From positions 16,788,196-16,852,195 of the forward strand of contig CM019721.1 of the NCBI GenBank assembly GCA_009760885.1: a DNA stretch of 64,000 nt, in the 5' to 3' direction. The notes beneath the pieces are model-generated. The model was not told where the DNA came from. It made no database searches and saw only the letters and a list, made by a program, of their open reading frames with translations. The DNA comes from Achatina immaculata (taxonomy: Eukaryota > Mollusca > Gastropoda > Stylommatophora > Achatinidae). Both the position numbers and the translations under genes were made by a program. This document shows positions 43,184-53,606 of this stretch, piece by piece (position 1 is the first letter of the stretch; each line of letters begins with the position of its first letter).

Positions 43184-44062
43184 GATGAAGTATTACTAAT
43201 GGATTTTAAATGGTAGGGGAGGGTGTTCCAGAGCTTTACTGCAGAGTATGCAAGGCTTTTCTTGTACAGATCAATCCTGGGTTTAGGAAGAAGACAGTTT
43301 TTTAAATGCTGGCTATGTCTAGTGCTATACATAAACAATGACCACAGGTAAGGTGGAGCATTGCATGACAGAATTCTGTGAACAAACTTAACTTTGTTAA
43401 AAATGATTCTGTATTTTAGGGGTAGAATTTTGAGTTATTTGTACTGATCTACAGGAACAGACAGAACTACAAAAATAAGATTTTTAAGGGTATGCATCTT
43501 TCCCATCGCAACATATGCCTGTGAGACCTGGACACTTAACAAAACAGCTGAGAAACACATAAATGCCTTTGAATGTAAATGCTACAGAAGAGTTCTTCAA
43601 ATATTATGGACACAGAAAAGAACAAATATATCCATACTACAAGAACTTAATATTGAAGAAGGCTGGCTAGTAAAGAGGATTAAAGAGAGAAAACTTAAAT
43701 ATTTTGGACACATTAAACATCATGAGAATTTAGAGAAGACCATCTTGGAAGGGTATATTATTGGAAACAGAGAAAGAGAGAGGAAGACCAAAATGAAGAT
43801 GGCTGCAAGACATCATTGATAGCCTAGAAATGGATGCATCAGCAGGAGGGCATCTTGCTTACAACACAGAAGCCTACAGGAGAGCATTTAGGGAGGCAAA
43901 GTTCTGTAACAGACATGCAAATGACTGACTGTATGTTTTTTATTTATGCATTCTCACCTTACTTTCATGCTTTCTACCACTTGTGTCTTTTCTCACTTTT
44001 TCTCACTGTCCTCATTCCCTCTGTCGCTTTGTAAACCTGAACCATACACATCTATGTGCCTT

Positions 44063-44520
44063 GATAGTTTTGGTAAGTCAGGTTTTTGAGTATAGTAAAT
44101 GAAGTAGGCGTGGTTATTGGGTATAACTATATTTGTAGTTAATGAGTACAACTGCAGTAAGTCTAGTTAACAATTATAATTGTAATAAGTCTGATTATCA
44201 CATACAGTAAAAGGGGTAAGTGTGGTTAATGAGTCAACTGGGGTAAGTCTGGTTAATGAGTGTAGTAAATGTAGTCTGTTCGGTTAATGAGTATAATAAC
44301 TGTGGTTAATGAATGTAATAACTGTAGCCAATTTGGTTTTTGAGTATAATAACTGTGGTAGGTCTGGCTAATGAGTATAAGAACTAAAATAACAACCATA
44401 TTGAGTATGATTACTATGGCAAGTGTGGTTAATAAGTATAACAAGTGAATATACATGTATATGTCTGGTTAATGAGTATAACAAATATATTAAGTCTGGT
44501 ATTACAAAAATATGTAGTGC
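44063..44520. repeat. Minisatellite with 31-bp unit, right part
   Basis: Continuation of the array at 37690-37857: repeated GGTTAATGAGTATAATAACT and GTGGTAAGTCT with many variants. Low complexity explains several short antisense frames here. Confidence 0.8.
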
Positions 44521-44743
44521 AGTTTTTTGAAAGCTAAGGAGATCTGAAATGTTGGCAAACATATACAGTCAACAGAGTTTATGATCTGATAAGCTGGAGG
44601 TGGACATCCAAATGGCAATTTTTTTTTTATTGTTTCATGTTTTCTTTTGAAATTTTTTTGCAAAAATATTGGTTGTGAAATAATATACACACATACACAT
44701 AAGGATTACACCAGCAGAAAAAGAAATGGGACTGAAGACAAAC

Positions 44744-44886
44744 CCTCTTGTCTCAAAATTACTGCTGCCTCCTCCAAAAAGCCTTTCTCTTGTAGAAAGA
44801 GCACCTGGTCATCAGGATTTTTTGATCTCTTGATGGCTGCAATGGCTCTGCTCGCGTCCCCTCGGCTGTAGTGAAAATTTGCTGAC
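44744..44886 (-). CDS. TRANK1-like: TRANK1-like exon, 48 codons (TPR-like)
   Basis: The acceptor ATGTTCTGCAG is followed in phase 2 by RSANFHYSRGDASRAIAAIK, then DDQVLFLQEKGFLEEAAVIL and RQE, with donor GAGG followed by GTTTGT in phase 1. It matches the TRANK1 segment 'SANKMKEMMAVLSKLDIEDQLVFLKSRKRLAEAADLL' closely. One of the best supported exons in the window. Confidence 0.92.
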
Positions 44887-45044
44887 CTGCAGAACATTAA
44901 GTCAGTCATGATTTAAATCTATGTGAGCTGTAAGAGTAAACATAAGAGTGAGAGTGTGGGGGTGGAAACAGAGGGTTGGGGGTGGGTGGTTGTGGTGTGT
45001 GTGTTGAGGGGTGGGAAGATAAAAAGAAAAAGGGGTGGAAAGAT

Positions 45045-45325
45045 AGTAAAAGGTAACATTTCCATTTCCATGCCATTAAGGCATATTGGGGATATGTTGT
45101 TTGGCCTATTTTCCATGACCTTTGGTACATGAAAGTGTGATGTGATCAGTATCATTTACCTTCCTAGATTTCTCTGGTACCCATTATTAGAGCCTGGATG
45201 CAGCATCCCAGGGCCTTTTTGGTGCATACCAGAAAAAAAAATCCCACTGTTTGGACTTGAACCCAGTACCACTGGATTAGTAAACCAAGCACCTAACCAC
45301 TAAGCTAACCAGGCCATCAGAAAAA
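45045..45325 (-). mobile_element. tRNA-derived SINE
   Basis: The minus-strand head has a tRNA-like A box (TAGCTTAGTGGTTAGG) and B box (GGGTTCAAGTCC) spaced as in a tRNA gene, with a flanking GGCCTGG. The body has GGTACC, AGGTAAATGATACTGATCAC, and GGCATGGAAATGGAAATG, ending in TTACC. Related copies are at 23261-23458 and 56255-56420. It is not a functional tRNA gene: the acceptor arm does not close. Confidence 0.8.
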
Positions 45326-45609
45326 GAAAGATATTTTCAATAAATGAACTCTTAATGCAACTGAGATCAAAATGTCAACTGTAGCCTCAAATATAAAACA
45401 TCAAGTTCATAAACCTTAAGTTCATACAGCTAACAGATCAAACAGTGCTCTACACTAAACTGCTAAGAGCAAAAGGGAACAGGTTCAAGATTGGCAAATT
45501 GTGGATGGTCTGTGCAGAAGATGTAATCTGTTAGGCATGCACAGGAACGGGCACTCTTGCCACCAAACTTCAAAGTAGCTCTGTCTGTTCATATTACACT
45601 TAACAGAAG

Positions 45610-46345
45610 AGGTCAAAGCACTAATTAATGAAAATACCAGATATGGTGACACTGTTGTTTATACAGGTGGTTCTGGGCAAGTGGTGTGCCTGGGTCTTTA
45701 CAGTCAAATCAACTGTAGAACAGTGAAAGAAACTGGCAGCACTTTTGCTCCAGCAACAAGCAGCCTCAAAGTGGAAATTATGGCTGTGACAAAAACTCTT
45801 AGCTAGTTCAAGTCACAAGACTACATACAAGCATACATCTTGAGCGGCTCAATGAACATGCTAAAAAAACAAAAGAAAGAATTTAGGTTGGCTCTCTAAG
45901 GCAAAAGTGGCTCAAATCCCTGCAGATGTCACAGATGTTCATTTTTGTTTTAATTGTTTTCATTTTTGTACGAGGCAGTGCAAGTATCAGGGAAAATGAA
46001 AGAGCATATCAAGCATAACTTACATTGGTGAAACTGGCCTCAGATTAGGGGACTGGATGCAGAAACATCATTAAGATATCACCCAGCATGCTTCGAAACT
46101 AGCCCCACATCATTTCAGTGGCCCCAACCACAGAGGTAAATCTAATTTTCTGGTAACAGCCATCAAACAATGTCACACAGATGACAGAAGCTACCTAGCA
46201 CTTGAGAACTGCCACATTCAGGAATATGGGATGCCGGAACCACATGGTTTGAACTCATTATTTATGTACACCTAACATTCTCCTCTTCCACAATCATAAT
46301 CCCTACCCACTAAGTTTCACTCACTTCTCACTTGTAACACATAAC
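45610..46345 (+). pseudogene. Degenerate retroelement: RNase H-like and GIY-YIG-like pieces
   Basis: At 45650-45870 the frame IYTGGSGQVVCLGLYSQ, VKETGSTFAPATSSLKVEIMA and SGSMNML resembles RNase H with the first aspartate lost. At 45940-46270 follow pieces resembling a Penelope GIY-YIG end: CKYQGK, TYIGETGLRLGDWMQKH, GPNHRGK and LENCHIQEYGMPEPHGLN. Stops and frameshifts occur throughout. The adjacency of the two may be chance or an old composite. Confidence 0.5.
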
Positions 46346-46382
46346 TCACTTGTAACCTCTTTACAGCATCATGTTACAATCC

Positions 46383-47656
46383 CTCTTACTTCTTACACCC
46401 TTTCTGGTGTCACCATCCTGGTCTATGTAGCTGCAGAAATATGGAAAATGGTTTACTTCTTCATCAGCTGTTCCTCCTACATATATTTGTCCTTCGTGGT
46501 TAATGAGAAGTTTCATTATTTTTGTTTTGTCTTTGTTAATTTCAAGTCCTGTTTTGCTAGCCAAGGAAGACAGGTGATCTGTTTTTTCCTGCACTGATTT
46601 AACATTGTCACTGATAAGAGTTATATCATCTGCAAAATCAAGATCGTCTATTTGGGTCCCATGTATCCAATCAATGCTGGTTTTACCTGTACATCATCTT
46701 TTCATTATAAAATCTCTGGCAATTCCAAAAAACAATAGAGATAATATACATCCTTGTTTCATGCCTGTTTCAATCTGAAACCATTCACTCATTCCTTCTT
46801 CTGTTTTGACTGCACAAACATATCGGTTGTAGAGATCTCTAACGATGTTGACAATTTAAATGGTATATTATATATTCTTAAAATTCTCCACAATGAATCT
46901 CTGTGTATGCTATCGAATGCTTTTTTAAAGTCTATGAAGTTCAAGATTAATGGTTTTTGCTTTTCAGTATGTTCTTCAAGTATTATTCTTAGGCTAAAGA
47001 TCTGGTCAAGACAGTTTCTCTCTTTTCAAAATCCTGCTTGTTCTTCTCTCATTGTAGCATCCACTATAGCTTGGATTCTATTCAGAATAATTTTGCAGAA
47101 TACTTTTGACACAACTGATAGTAAGATTACTCCTTTCCAATTATTGCATTTGCTAAAGTTGCCTTTTTTTGGTATTTTAACAACGATTTCTTTTTTCCAT
47201 TTAGAAGGGACGTTTTCTTCTTTCCAAACTTTCTTAAACATTCTCTGTAGTTGTCTCATGTTGTCACTATTGATAGCTTTTAACATTTCAGGTGTTATTT
47301 CATCTTCACCTGCAGCTTTGTTGTTAGATCTGTTAGATTCACCGCTGTTTCAATTTCATGCAATGTAATTTCATCTAGGTTAGCATTTAGTTGTGGGATT
47401 GTTAAGTCAGTTTCAAGGTCTATCAATTCTTTTGGGTGTTGTCGATTAAGTATTTCTTGGAAGTGTTCAGCCCATCTTTGCTTTTGGTCTTTACTTGATG
47501 TTAATAGTGTGCCAGTTTTGCTAAGGATTGGCCTTTCTTTGGAAGCAATAGTACCTGTTAGCCTCTTTTGTATGTTATATAAAGTTTTGCTGTCTCCTGT
47601 TTTTGCTACCTTCTCTGTTTCTTTTGCCATTTTGTCCATGTATTCTCTTTTATCCT
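46383..47656 (-). mobile_element. RTE-B internal fragment (linker to reverse transcriptase)
   Basis: Minus-strand frames 47295-47639, 47026-47286 and 46361-46594 give NIQKRLTGTIASKERPIL, FKKVWKEENVPSKWKKEI, NWKGVILLSVVSKVF, AIVDATMREEQAGF, a broken palm, then LASKTGLEINKDKTKIMKLL and FCSYIDQDGD. The 3' end of the family is missing at the left. Confidence 0.8.
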
Positions 47657-48475
47657 ACAACCAGTCTACCCCAACTATAATCACCTATTTCTCCTGGCTA
47701 GGTACCATTGTATTGCTCTCTCTTCTCTCCACAGTTCCCCTACCCACCACCTTCAGTTACGACCCATGTATTACACACAAGTCTCCATTTAAATATTCTC
47801 TACACTACAGCATGCACATTTCTGAACACAGAGTTGGGCAGGCCACAGATTCTTAAGAGTTACAGCTAAGTGCTCTATTCATTTTATTTCATTTTTTTTC
47901 TTTTTTTCTTTTTTTTTTTAACATAGCATTCATGTATAGCATTCATGTAAATTTATACTTTATCCCCTCTCTCCACTTCTTCATCCTGAGTGTTCTTCTA
48001 TGATTAAGGCTCACGCCAAAACATCACAACTGTGTACTCATTAAGTAATAAAGCTGTTCCTACTTTTTTTCCTAGTTTATACATTTTGTTATCGCAGGTT
48101 TACTGCAGTGGCTTCATGTATAGTTGTATATTTATACACTAATTATTGTGAGCATATCAGCTGGCTGACTCAGCTGTCTTGGAAGAAGGGCTGGCAATGG
48201 ATCACACAGATATCATCAGTGCTATAAGAGAAGCTTGTCGTAGAAAAAATGACTTCACTGACAACAGTGAATTGCGTTGTCAAAAATGAAAGAGTTTGGG
48301 GTGAAATTTGAGGTTGCAAAAAATGAACAATTCACCAAGAGCTTCAAGAGGATGGTCAACCAACAAAGAATCAGTGTAATCAGTTACTGTACAGAGAAGT
48401 TTAAGAGGAGTTTGGAGCACCTGTGTATGTGTCCAGAATGTATGGATAATGGTTCCTCATAACTAACTAACTAAT
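47657..48475. other. Mixed intronic sequence with a Penelope-like terminal piece
   Basis: At 47990-48060, GATTAAGGCTCACGCCAAAA resembles the GAATAAGGCTCAAGCCAAAA segment of the Penelope-like arm at 40385-40410. At 48180-48470 an unassigned plus-strand stretch has ISAIREACRRKNDF and YREV-like pieces, but stops interrupt it and I cannot name it. Confidence 0.4.
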
Positions 48476-48674
48476 AAACAATACTCTTTTGTTATATGAT
48501 TTTCATTGCTTTCAAAATTTAAGAAGGCCATAGAAAACAGAATGATTAAAACATAATCAGTATAATAACAATTTTTTAAAAAATTAGCTGAAAATCTAGT
48601 TTCAAGCTCTGGAGTAAAATCCAATGCATGATGTCCATTAAATCATGAAACTATTCCCTGTAAGCTCATCACAT

Positions 48675-49350
48675 GACAAACATATGTCCATCTCCTTTTT
48701 CTGATCATCCATGTTACAGGCTGTTGTTTGCTAATCTGCCTTATCTCTACATTGTTCCTGAATTCGTTCCACTTTATACCGAGTACTTTCCGTAAGCATT
48801 TGTTTTAAAAAACATCAATTTGTTGTCTATTTCTTCAGTTGTTTTCCAGCTTTCACATGCATAAATAAGGGTGGATATTACATTTGAAGTGAACAATCTT
48901 AGCTTTGATTTTGAGTGCCATACATTCTCAAGATTTTTGTAGGTCACTGATACTTTTGCAGTTCTAACTTCCTTTCTGGTGTCACCATCCTGGTCTGTGT
49001 AGTTGCCAAGTTATGCAAATTGGTGTCCTTCTTCAACAGCTGTTACTTCTGTACATATTTTTCCTTCTTGATTAATGGGAAGTTTCATTATTTTTGTTTT
49101 TTCCTTGTTAATTTCAAGTCCTATTTTGCTAGCCAGTGAAGATAAGGCATCTGTTTTTTCTTGCATCGAACTCACATTGTCACTGATATAGAGTTATGTC
49201 ATCCGCAAAATCAAGATCTTCTAGTTGGGTCCCATGTACCCTATCAATGCCTGTTTTACCTGTGCAGCATTTTTTCATTATGACATCTCTGGCAATTCCA
49301 AAAAGCAAGGGAGATAGTATACATCCTTGTTTCATGCCTGTTTGGTCAAT
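48675..49350 (-). mobile_element. RTE-B internal fragment
   Basis: Minus-strand segments FADDITL-like, LASKIGLEINKEKTKIMK-like, AYLGNYTDQDGD-like and ESWKTTEEIDNKL-like follow the RTE-B order; both ends are missing and stops are frequent. Confidence 0.75.
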
Positions 49351-49689
49351 TTCTATATCACTGTGTCATATTCTCTTTTTTATTTTTTTTTGGTGATTTT
49401 CCTGTTTCTCTTCTTGGTTATTTTTACATTCTTATTTATAGCCTAACCTCTGAACTATGTTTTTCATTTTCCCATTTCACACTTTGGCATAAAACACATT
49501 GAGGATGATGTTAAATTTCATGTTTTCTTGTAAGACTCACTGCCTCTTTTATATCACTATATCTATATATCCTCCTTGGAGCTGTCAGCCACTGGACTAT
49601 GTACTTGCAAAATGTAGAATAAATAAGTCTTTCAATTAACAGAACTATAATATTTTCCAAAATCCTAGGGTGGTCTTCATATTTCTTCA

Positions 49690-50010
49690 TCACAGATTTT
49701 CCCTATTTCTTTTTCTTGCTAATCTCCTACTAAATGCAATACTGTGTGTTCCAAATTAACTTTATCTGCACCCATCCATCTCATTCCCAAGATACTAGTT
49801 TCATTCTTTCCATTTATATTATTATATTTTCTAACTTCCCTATAAGACATAAACTTCTTACATTTCATATTGTAATTTTGCTTTTGATGATGATCTGCCA
49901 ACACTGTTGGCTTATGAAATGTTCCATACTGGATGAGCTTGCTCCAGACGGTACCACTTAATATCATTGACCTTGATTCAATTTCTGTGTTTGCATGATT
50001 ATGTCTGGGA
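49690..50010 (-). pseudogene. LINE endonuclease N-terminal fragment
   Basis: The minus-strand frame NMKCKKFMSYREVRKYNNIN, then ETSILGMRWMGADKVNLE, corresponds to the 'MREVRKYNIDILGLSEMRWMG.G' start of RTE-type endonucleases with the catalytic glutamate region altered. Surrounding sequence is not recognisable. Confidence 0.5.
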
Positions 50011-50293
50011 AAATAAGCAGTGCTTTTATGACACACCTACATTCCTGACATTTCTTAAAGAATGTTAGGTATTTTATAGCAGAAGCTTTCTGCTTCATTC
50101 TCCGTGGCTGGTGCCTTTTGGCCAGCATGTGTTTCTTTGAGCAAGATCTTATACACAAGTACTGTCTATATCTGGAGAACATTCACTATTCACTACTTAT
50201 GATATATCAGGTTAGGGATAATCACCTCAGTCACCAGTTACATAAGTACCACTGAAAATATTTCATTAAAAAAAAAATCATGGCTCCTATTTA

Positions 50294-50454
50294 TGTGTGC
50301 AGGAAACTCTCTACTGTAGAGAGCAGAACAACAACACAACTCCTTCAGATCATCAGAGGAAGTACTCCCCCCTCAGACAAGTGTTTTGGCCCTATTAAAC
50401 TCCTGACACTTTAAGGGGGGTGGGCTCCTCTGGGTCATGACTCCCGTTCAAATT
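50294..50454. mobile_element. 161-bp insertion with 16-bp direct repeats
   Basis: TCATGGCTCCTATTTA occurs at 50278-50293 and 50455-50470 and bounds 161 bp that starts TGTGTGCAGGAAACTC and contains a short hairpin (CTCTACTGTAGAG) and a G run. No tail or known head is recognised. The long duplication suggests retrotransposition of a short non-coding element. Confidence 0.6.
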
Positions 50455-50681
50455 TCATGGCTCCTATTTAAATGATGTTCTGTCCTCTAATTATAAAACT
50501 ATTCTCTATAACAGTATTACAAAGAAAATATATGTTGGAGCACAGCTGAACTTCCATATACGACAAAAGTGTACTACATATATGTATGAAGCTGATAGGT
50601 AAAACTGTTCAGCAAAAAAGTGAGATAAGACGAACAACATTAAGAAGCATATGGATGTAAAAAAAATAAAAACAGTCAAAC

Positions 50682-50770
50682 CTGTAACAAAGGGCAGCTT
50701 CTGAATGTACATCACTTGGTTTGTTTTTAATAAGAACTGCAGGGACTGGTCTCTTTTCTTTTTTAAATTT
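50682..50770 (-). CDS. TRANK1-like: TRANK1-like exon, 30 codons (TPR-like)
   Basis: The acceptor GTTTTTGTTGTGCAG is followed in phase 0 by KFKKEKRPVPAVLIKNKPSD, then VHSEAALCYR, with donor TACAG followed by GTTTGA in phase 2. Short but in phase with the neighbours at 55449-55613 and 44744-44886; it matches the TRANK1 segment 'KTKTLPISKLSYSASQFYLEAAAKYL'. Confidence 0.8.
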
Positions 50771-51741
50771 CTGCACAACAAAAACATAAATTAAACTTTA
50801 TATGTATATGTTTCTGTGAGCTGAGATTATTAATAATCAGACTATGTGCACAAACATTTTGGAACACAATACACATAAAGTGCAGTCACCATTCCTAAAG
50901 CTTGGACTGGGACATTTTCACTGTTTTGGACATTCTTCTGTATTCTTTCTAAGGATGTCTTAATAAGCTCCAGGATTTCTGTGCCCCTGATGGTATTGTG
51001 TTAACATGTTCTGTGTGTACTAGTTGCTGCTATAAATTACTATAGTCATTTAACAATGGGACAGTCAAAGTATCTATTGTTAGTTCTATGTGACCTAATT
51101 TCAGTAGACTTGTGTCTGTACCTATGTTTTTTGTTTATTTTTTCATCATGTAACAGAAGGGGTTAAATGTGTTCATTGATTTCATCTTAATCTGTCTACA
51201 TTTAGTTTCCTCTTTTCTCTGAAATCCCTCATTTATACATATCATATGCCAGGATCACTGAAATACTTAATTCTGACAGTGAACAAGATAATTAAAGCTC
51301 TTATGCCCAGACATGAACAATGACTGGATGGCACAAATGAAAAAGCTGAAAATAAATGAATACTGGTCAAAAGATTCTCTGCTTTGATCAGATGTGTTCA
51401 GTGACCTTATGTCCTCAGACAGCTTTTTATTACTTTTTGAAAATGTTGCATTTCTCAGACAACAGCACTGATGTCTGTGATGATAAGCTTTTCAAAGGTA
51501 TTTCCATCAATAATTGAATCATCAACATCAAAAGAAAAGGACACAAAGAGAAAGTGTGTTGCGTACTCAAAAAAATAACACAACAGGAAACAAGATACAT
51601 GTTCAATGTGATATTGCATTGTGTGTTATGACATGTTTTGGAATATTTCACACACAAAAATTATTATTGAAAAAAATGTCTTTTTTTATGTAAAAATCAT
51701 TCACTGAAGAAGTTTCAGTCATCAAAATGATAAAAAGTAAT
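50771..51741. other. Intronic stretch, no gene seen
   Basis: About 1 kb of AT-rich sequence without recognisable domains, repeats or target duplications. Confidence 0.4.
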
Positions 51742-51753
51742 ATATGACATGAA

Positions 51754-52738
51754 TCATCAAAGGATCATATGAAGGATTTCAGTGCAAAGTGATCTTGGAG
51801 AACATACCTCCAGCAGCTTTAGGATACAAACAGGAGTGAAGCAGGGACGTGTAATATCACCAAAATGATTTATCTTGGCAATAGATTGGTTAATGAATGA
51901 GATAACATCAGACAAACACAGAGGATTACAATGGACCCTTGACACAATGCTGGAGGACCTTGACTTTGTGGACGACATCTGTCTACTGTCAAGCAGCCAC
52001 AAAGATAAGCAAGATAAAATAAACAAGCTAACTCAGAATTAAAAAAACATAGGACAAAAGATCAACATAGGAAAGACAAAGTTAATGAAGCAAAATGTGA
52101 ACAACGAAAATGCACTCAGAGTAGATAGCAAGTTAGTGGAGGAGGTCAACGAATTTATATATATTGACAGTAGAGTAGTAGAAAATGGAGACAGCACAGA
52201 GGACATCAACAGCAGACTTACTAGAGCAAACAAGGCTTTTGCAATGCTGCAGACTATATGGAAATCTAAAAAACTAAGCATGAATATGAAAATTACTCTT
52301 AAATAGAGTAATGTTCTAAGTGTACTACTCCATGGAAATGAATGCAGGAAAATTGCCAAAACCATAGAAAATAAGCTGAATTCTTTCCAGACTAAATGTT
52401 TATGAAGAATTAGAAAAATTTTTTGGCCAAACACTATAAGAAATAACATCTTGGTGGCAGAAATGCAGATGAAGCCACTGACAGCAATTATTGAAGCTGG
52501 TGATTGTTGGGACATGTGCTCCGAATGACTGACAACTCACTACCAAAAATAGCACTAAGATGGACACTACAGGGGAACAGAAGTAAGGGTAGACATGGAG
52601 AAGAACAGAGAGGATATTGAGCAATAGAGGGCTCACCTGGGAAAGAGCAGAAAAAAAAGGCAAAGGACAGGCATTTGTGGAAAACCCTTGCAGAAGCCCC
52701 ATGTGACCTCGGCACTTAAGGTTCAGAAAGAGAGAGAG
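51754..52738 (+). mobile_element. RTE-D2 copy, 985 bp, with 12-bp target duplication
   Basis: ATATGACATGAA at 51742-51753 and ATATGACACGAA at 52739-52750 (one mismatch) bound it. Broken plus-strand frames carry GVKQGRVISP-like, LDFVDDICLLSSSHKD (first catalytic aspartate changed to VDD), EEVNEFIYIDSRVVENGD, INSRLTRANKAFAML and the GGH/MTDNSLPKIALRW tail. AGAG tail at the right. Confidence 0.88.
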
Positions 52739-52750
52739 ATATGACACGAA

Positions 52751-53595
52751 CTGGGAAAAATAATCACTAAGAGTTGTGATATGTTTTAGATTTTCAAATA
52801 AAAAAAACTATTCTGCAGCAAAATCCTGCAAGCAGAAGTATGTAGCACTAATCTATCATGGTATGAAAGGTGAATGCAGCAGCAAAAAGGTTAAGATTTT
52901 CTACCCTAGGAACATGAAGTGATATGTTACAATATTTTATAAATAATGAAACAAATCCTTGCATCAGAACTTTCAGAGTAATTTTGTTAATAAAGGACGT
53001 TCTTTTATGTTTATACAAACACTGACAATATTCATCAGTTCTCTTTATATTTCTGAAGTTTGTTATGTTTGTCTGTTGAATTAAAACTACAAATTTTAAA
53101 AAAAAAATGTTCAAATTTTAGAATACCACAAACGCAGAATTAATAGTCATGTATTGACCATCCATGAGGGAAAAAAAACATAAATAAAGAAAAATGATAG
53201 GACAAAAATAAAGCATTTATGGCTGTGGTTATGTAAATAATGAAATAAACGGCAAATATAAAATTCAGCCTCAATGATAACTGATTTCAGAGAGAACAGA
53301 AAGTATAATGATAAGCAATAAAAAAAAATAAATAAAAGACAAAAACTGAAAATGCACATTACGGTAGAAATTTCAGAATAAAATAAAAAATGAATTTCAC
53401 TAATTAAAATTTTACAAGTGTAGAATAGAATTAAGAGCACAGAAATGCTTTTTTTATAGGCCTCCCCCACACAGGTAAAAATATTTTTAAAAAAAACAAC
53501 CCTTAGGCAACATGATTATCTGGTGGTATTACATGAAGCATAAGAGAAGGACAACGAAAAAACACTGACTTCTTCAATACAGGCAGGGTTTTTGC
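52751..53595. other. Intronic stretch, no gene seen
   Basis: A-rich sequence with many AAAA and TTTT runs; the frames here are low complexity. No domain recognised. Confidence 0.4.
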
Positions 53596-53606
53596 TACGC
53601 CTTAAT

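Larger units (their letters stand above)
42241..43452 (-). mobile_element. CR1/L2-like LINE 3' end with nested insertions
   Basis: The minus-strand frame (43194-43338) has NCLLPKPRIDLYKKSLAYSA and VKLWNTLPYHLKSI, the C-terminal signature of CR1/L2 group polymerases. The 3' end at 42241-42262 reads AATAAAGATTATTCATTCAT, the ATTCATTC-type end of this group. No target duplication is visible, as usual for the group. Insertions inside are two RTE-B 3' ends and a 198-bp unit. Confidence 0.75.
40430..43929 (+). mobile_element. RTE-A copy inserted in the Penelope-like arm, itself carrying two insertions
   Basis: TGTATGTTTTTTAT at 40416-40429 and 43930-43943 bounds the insertion. RTE-A pieces are 40430-40628, 42154-42240 and 43453-43929. 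They start at the reverse transcriptase catalytic box (CAGTATTACTATCC) and end close to AAATGACTGAC. Pieces between them are the GAA-tailed element (40629-42143) and a CR1-like element with its own nested insertions (42241-43452). Confidence 0.85.
37858..44062. mobile_element. Penelope-like unit with inverted ends, split by nested insertions
   Basis: The left arm is 37858-37940 plus 39265-39440. The right arm, in inverse orientation, is 40300-40429 plus 43944-44062. Arms match over roughly 250 bp, including GTGTATGGTTCAG, GAGAAAAGACACAA, GGTAGAAAG and AAAAACATACAACATCCAAT. Without later insertions the unit is about 1.4 kb and holds a Penelope-type GIY-YIG frame on the minus strand. The outer flanks on both sides are the 31-bp minisatellite. 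Insertions into the arms have clean target duplications, which makes this reconstruction fairly firm. Confidence 0.7.

Noticed and set aside
45240..45320. Possible functional tRNA gene
   Set aside because: A and B boxes are present, but the acceptor stem does not pair, and the sequence continues into a SINE body with relatives elsewhere in the window.
48150..48475. Unassigned plus-strand stretch as a gene
   Set aside because: Several stops in every frame, no splice-site pairs, no recognised domain.
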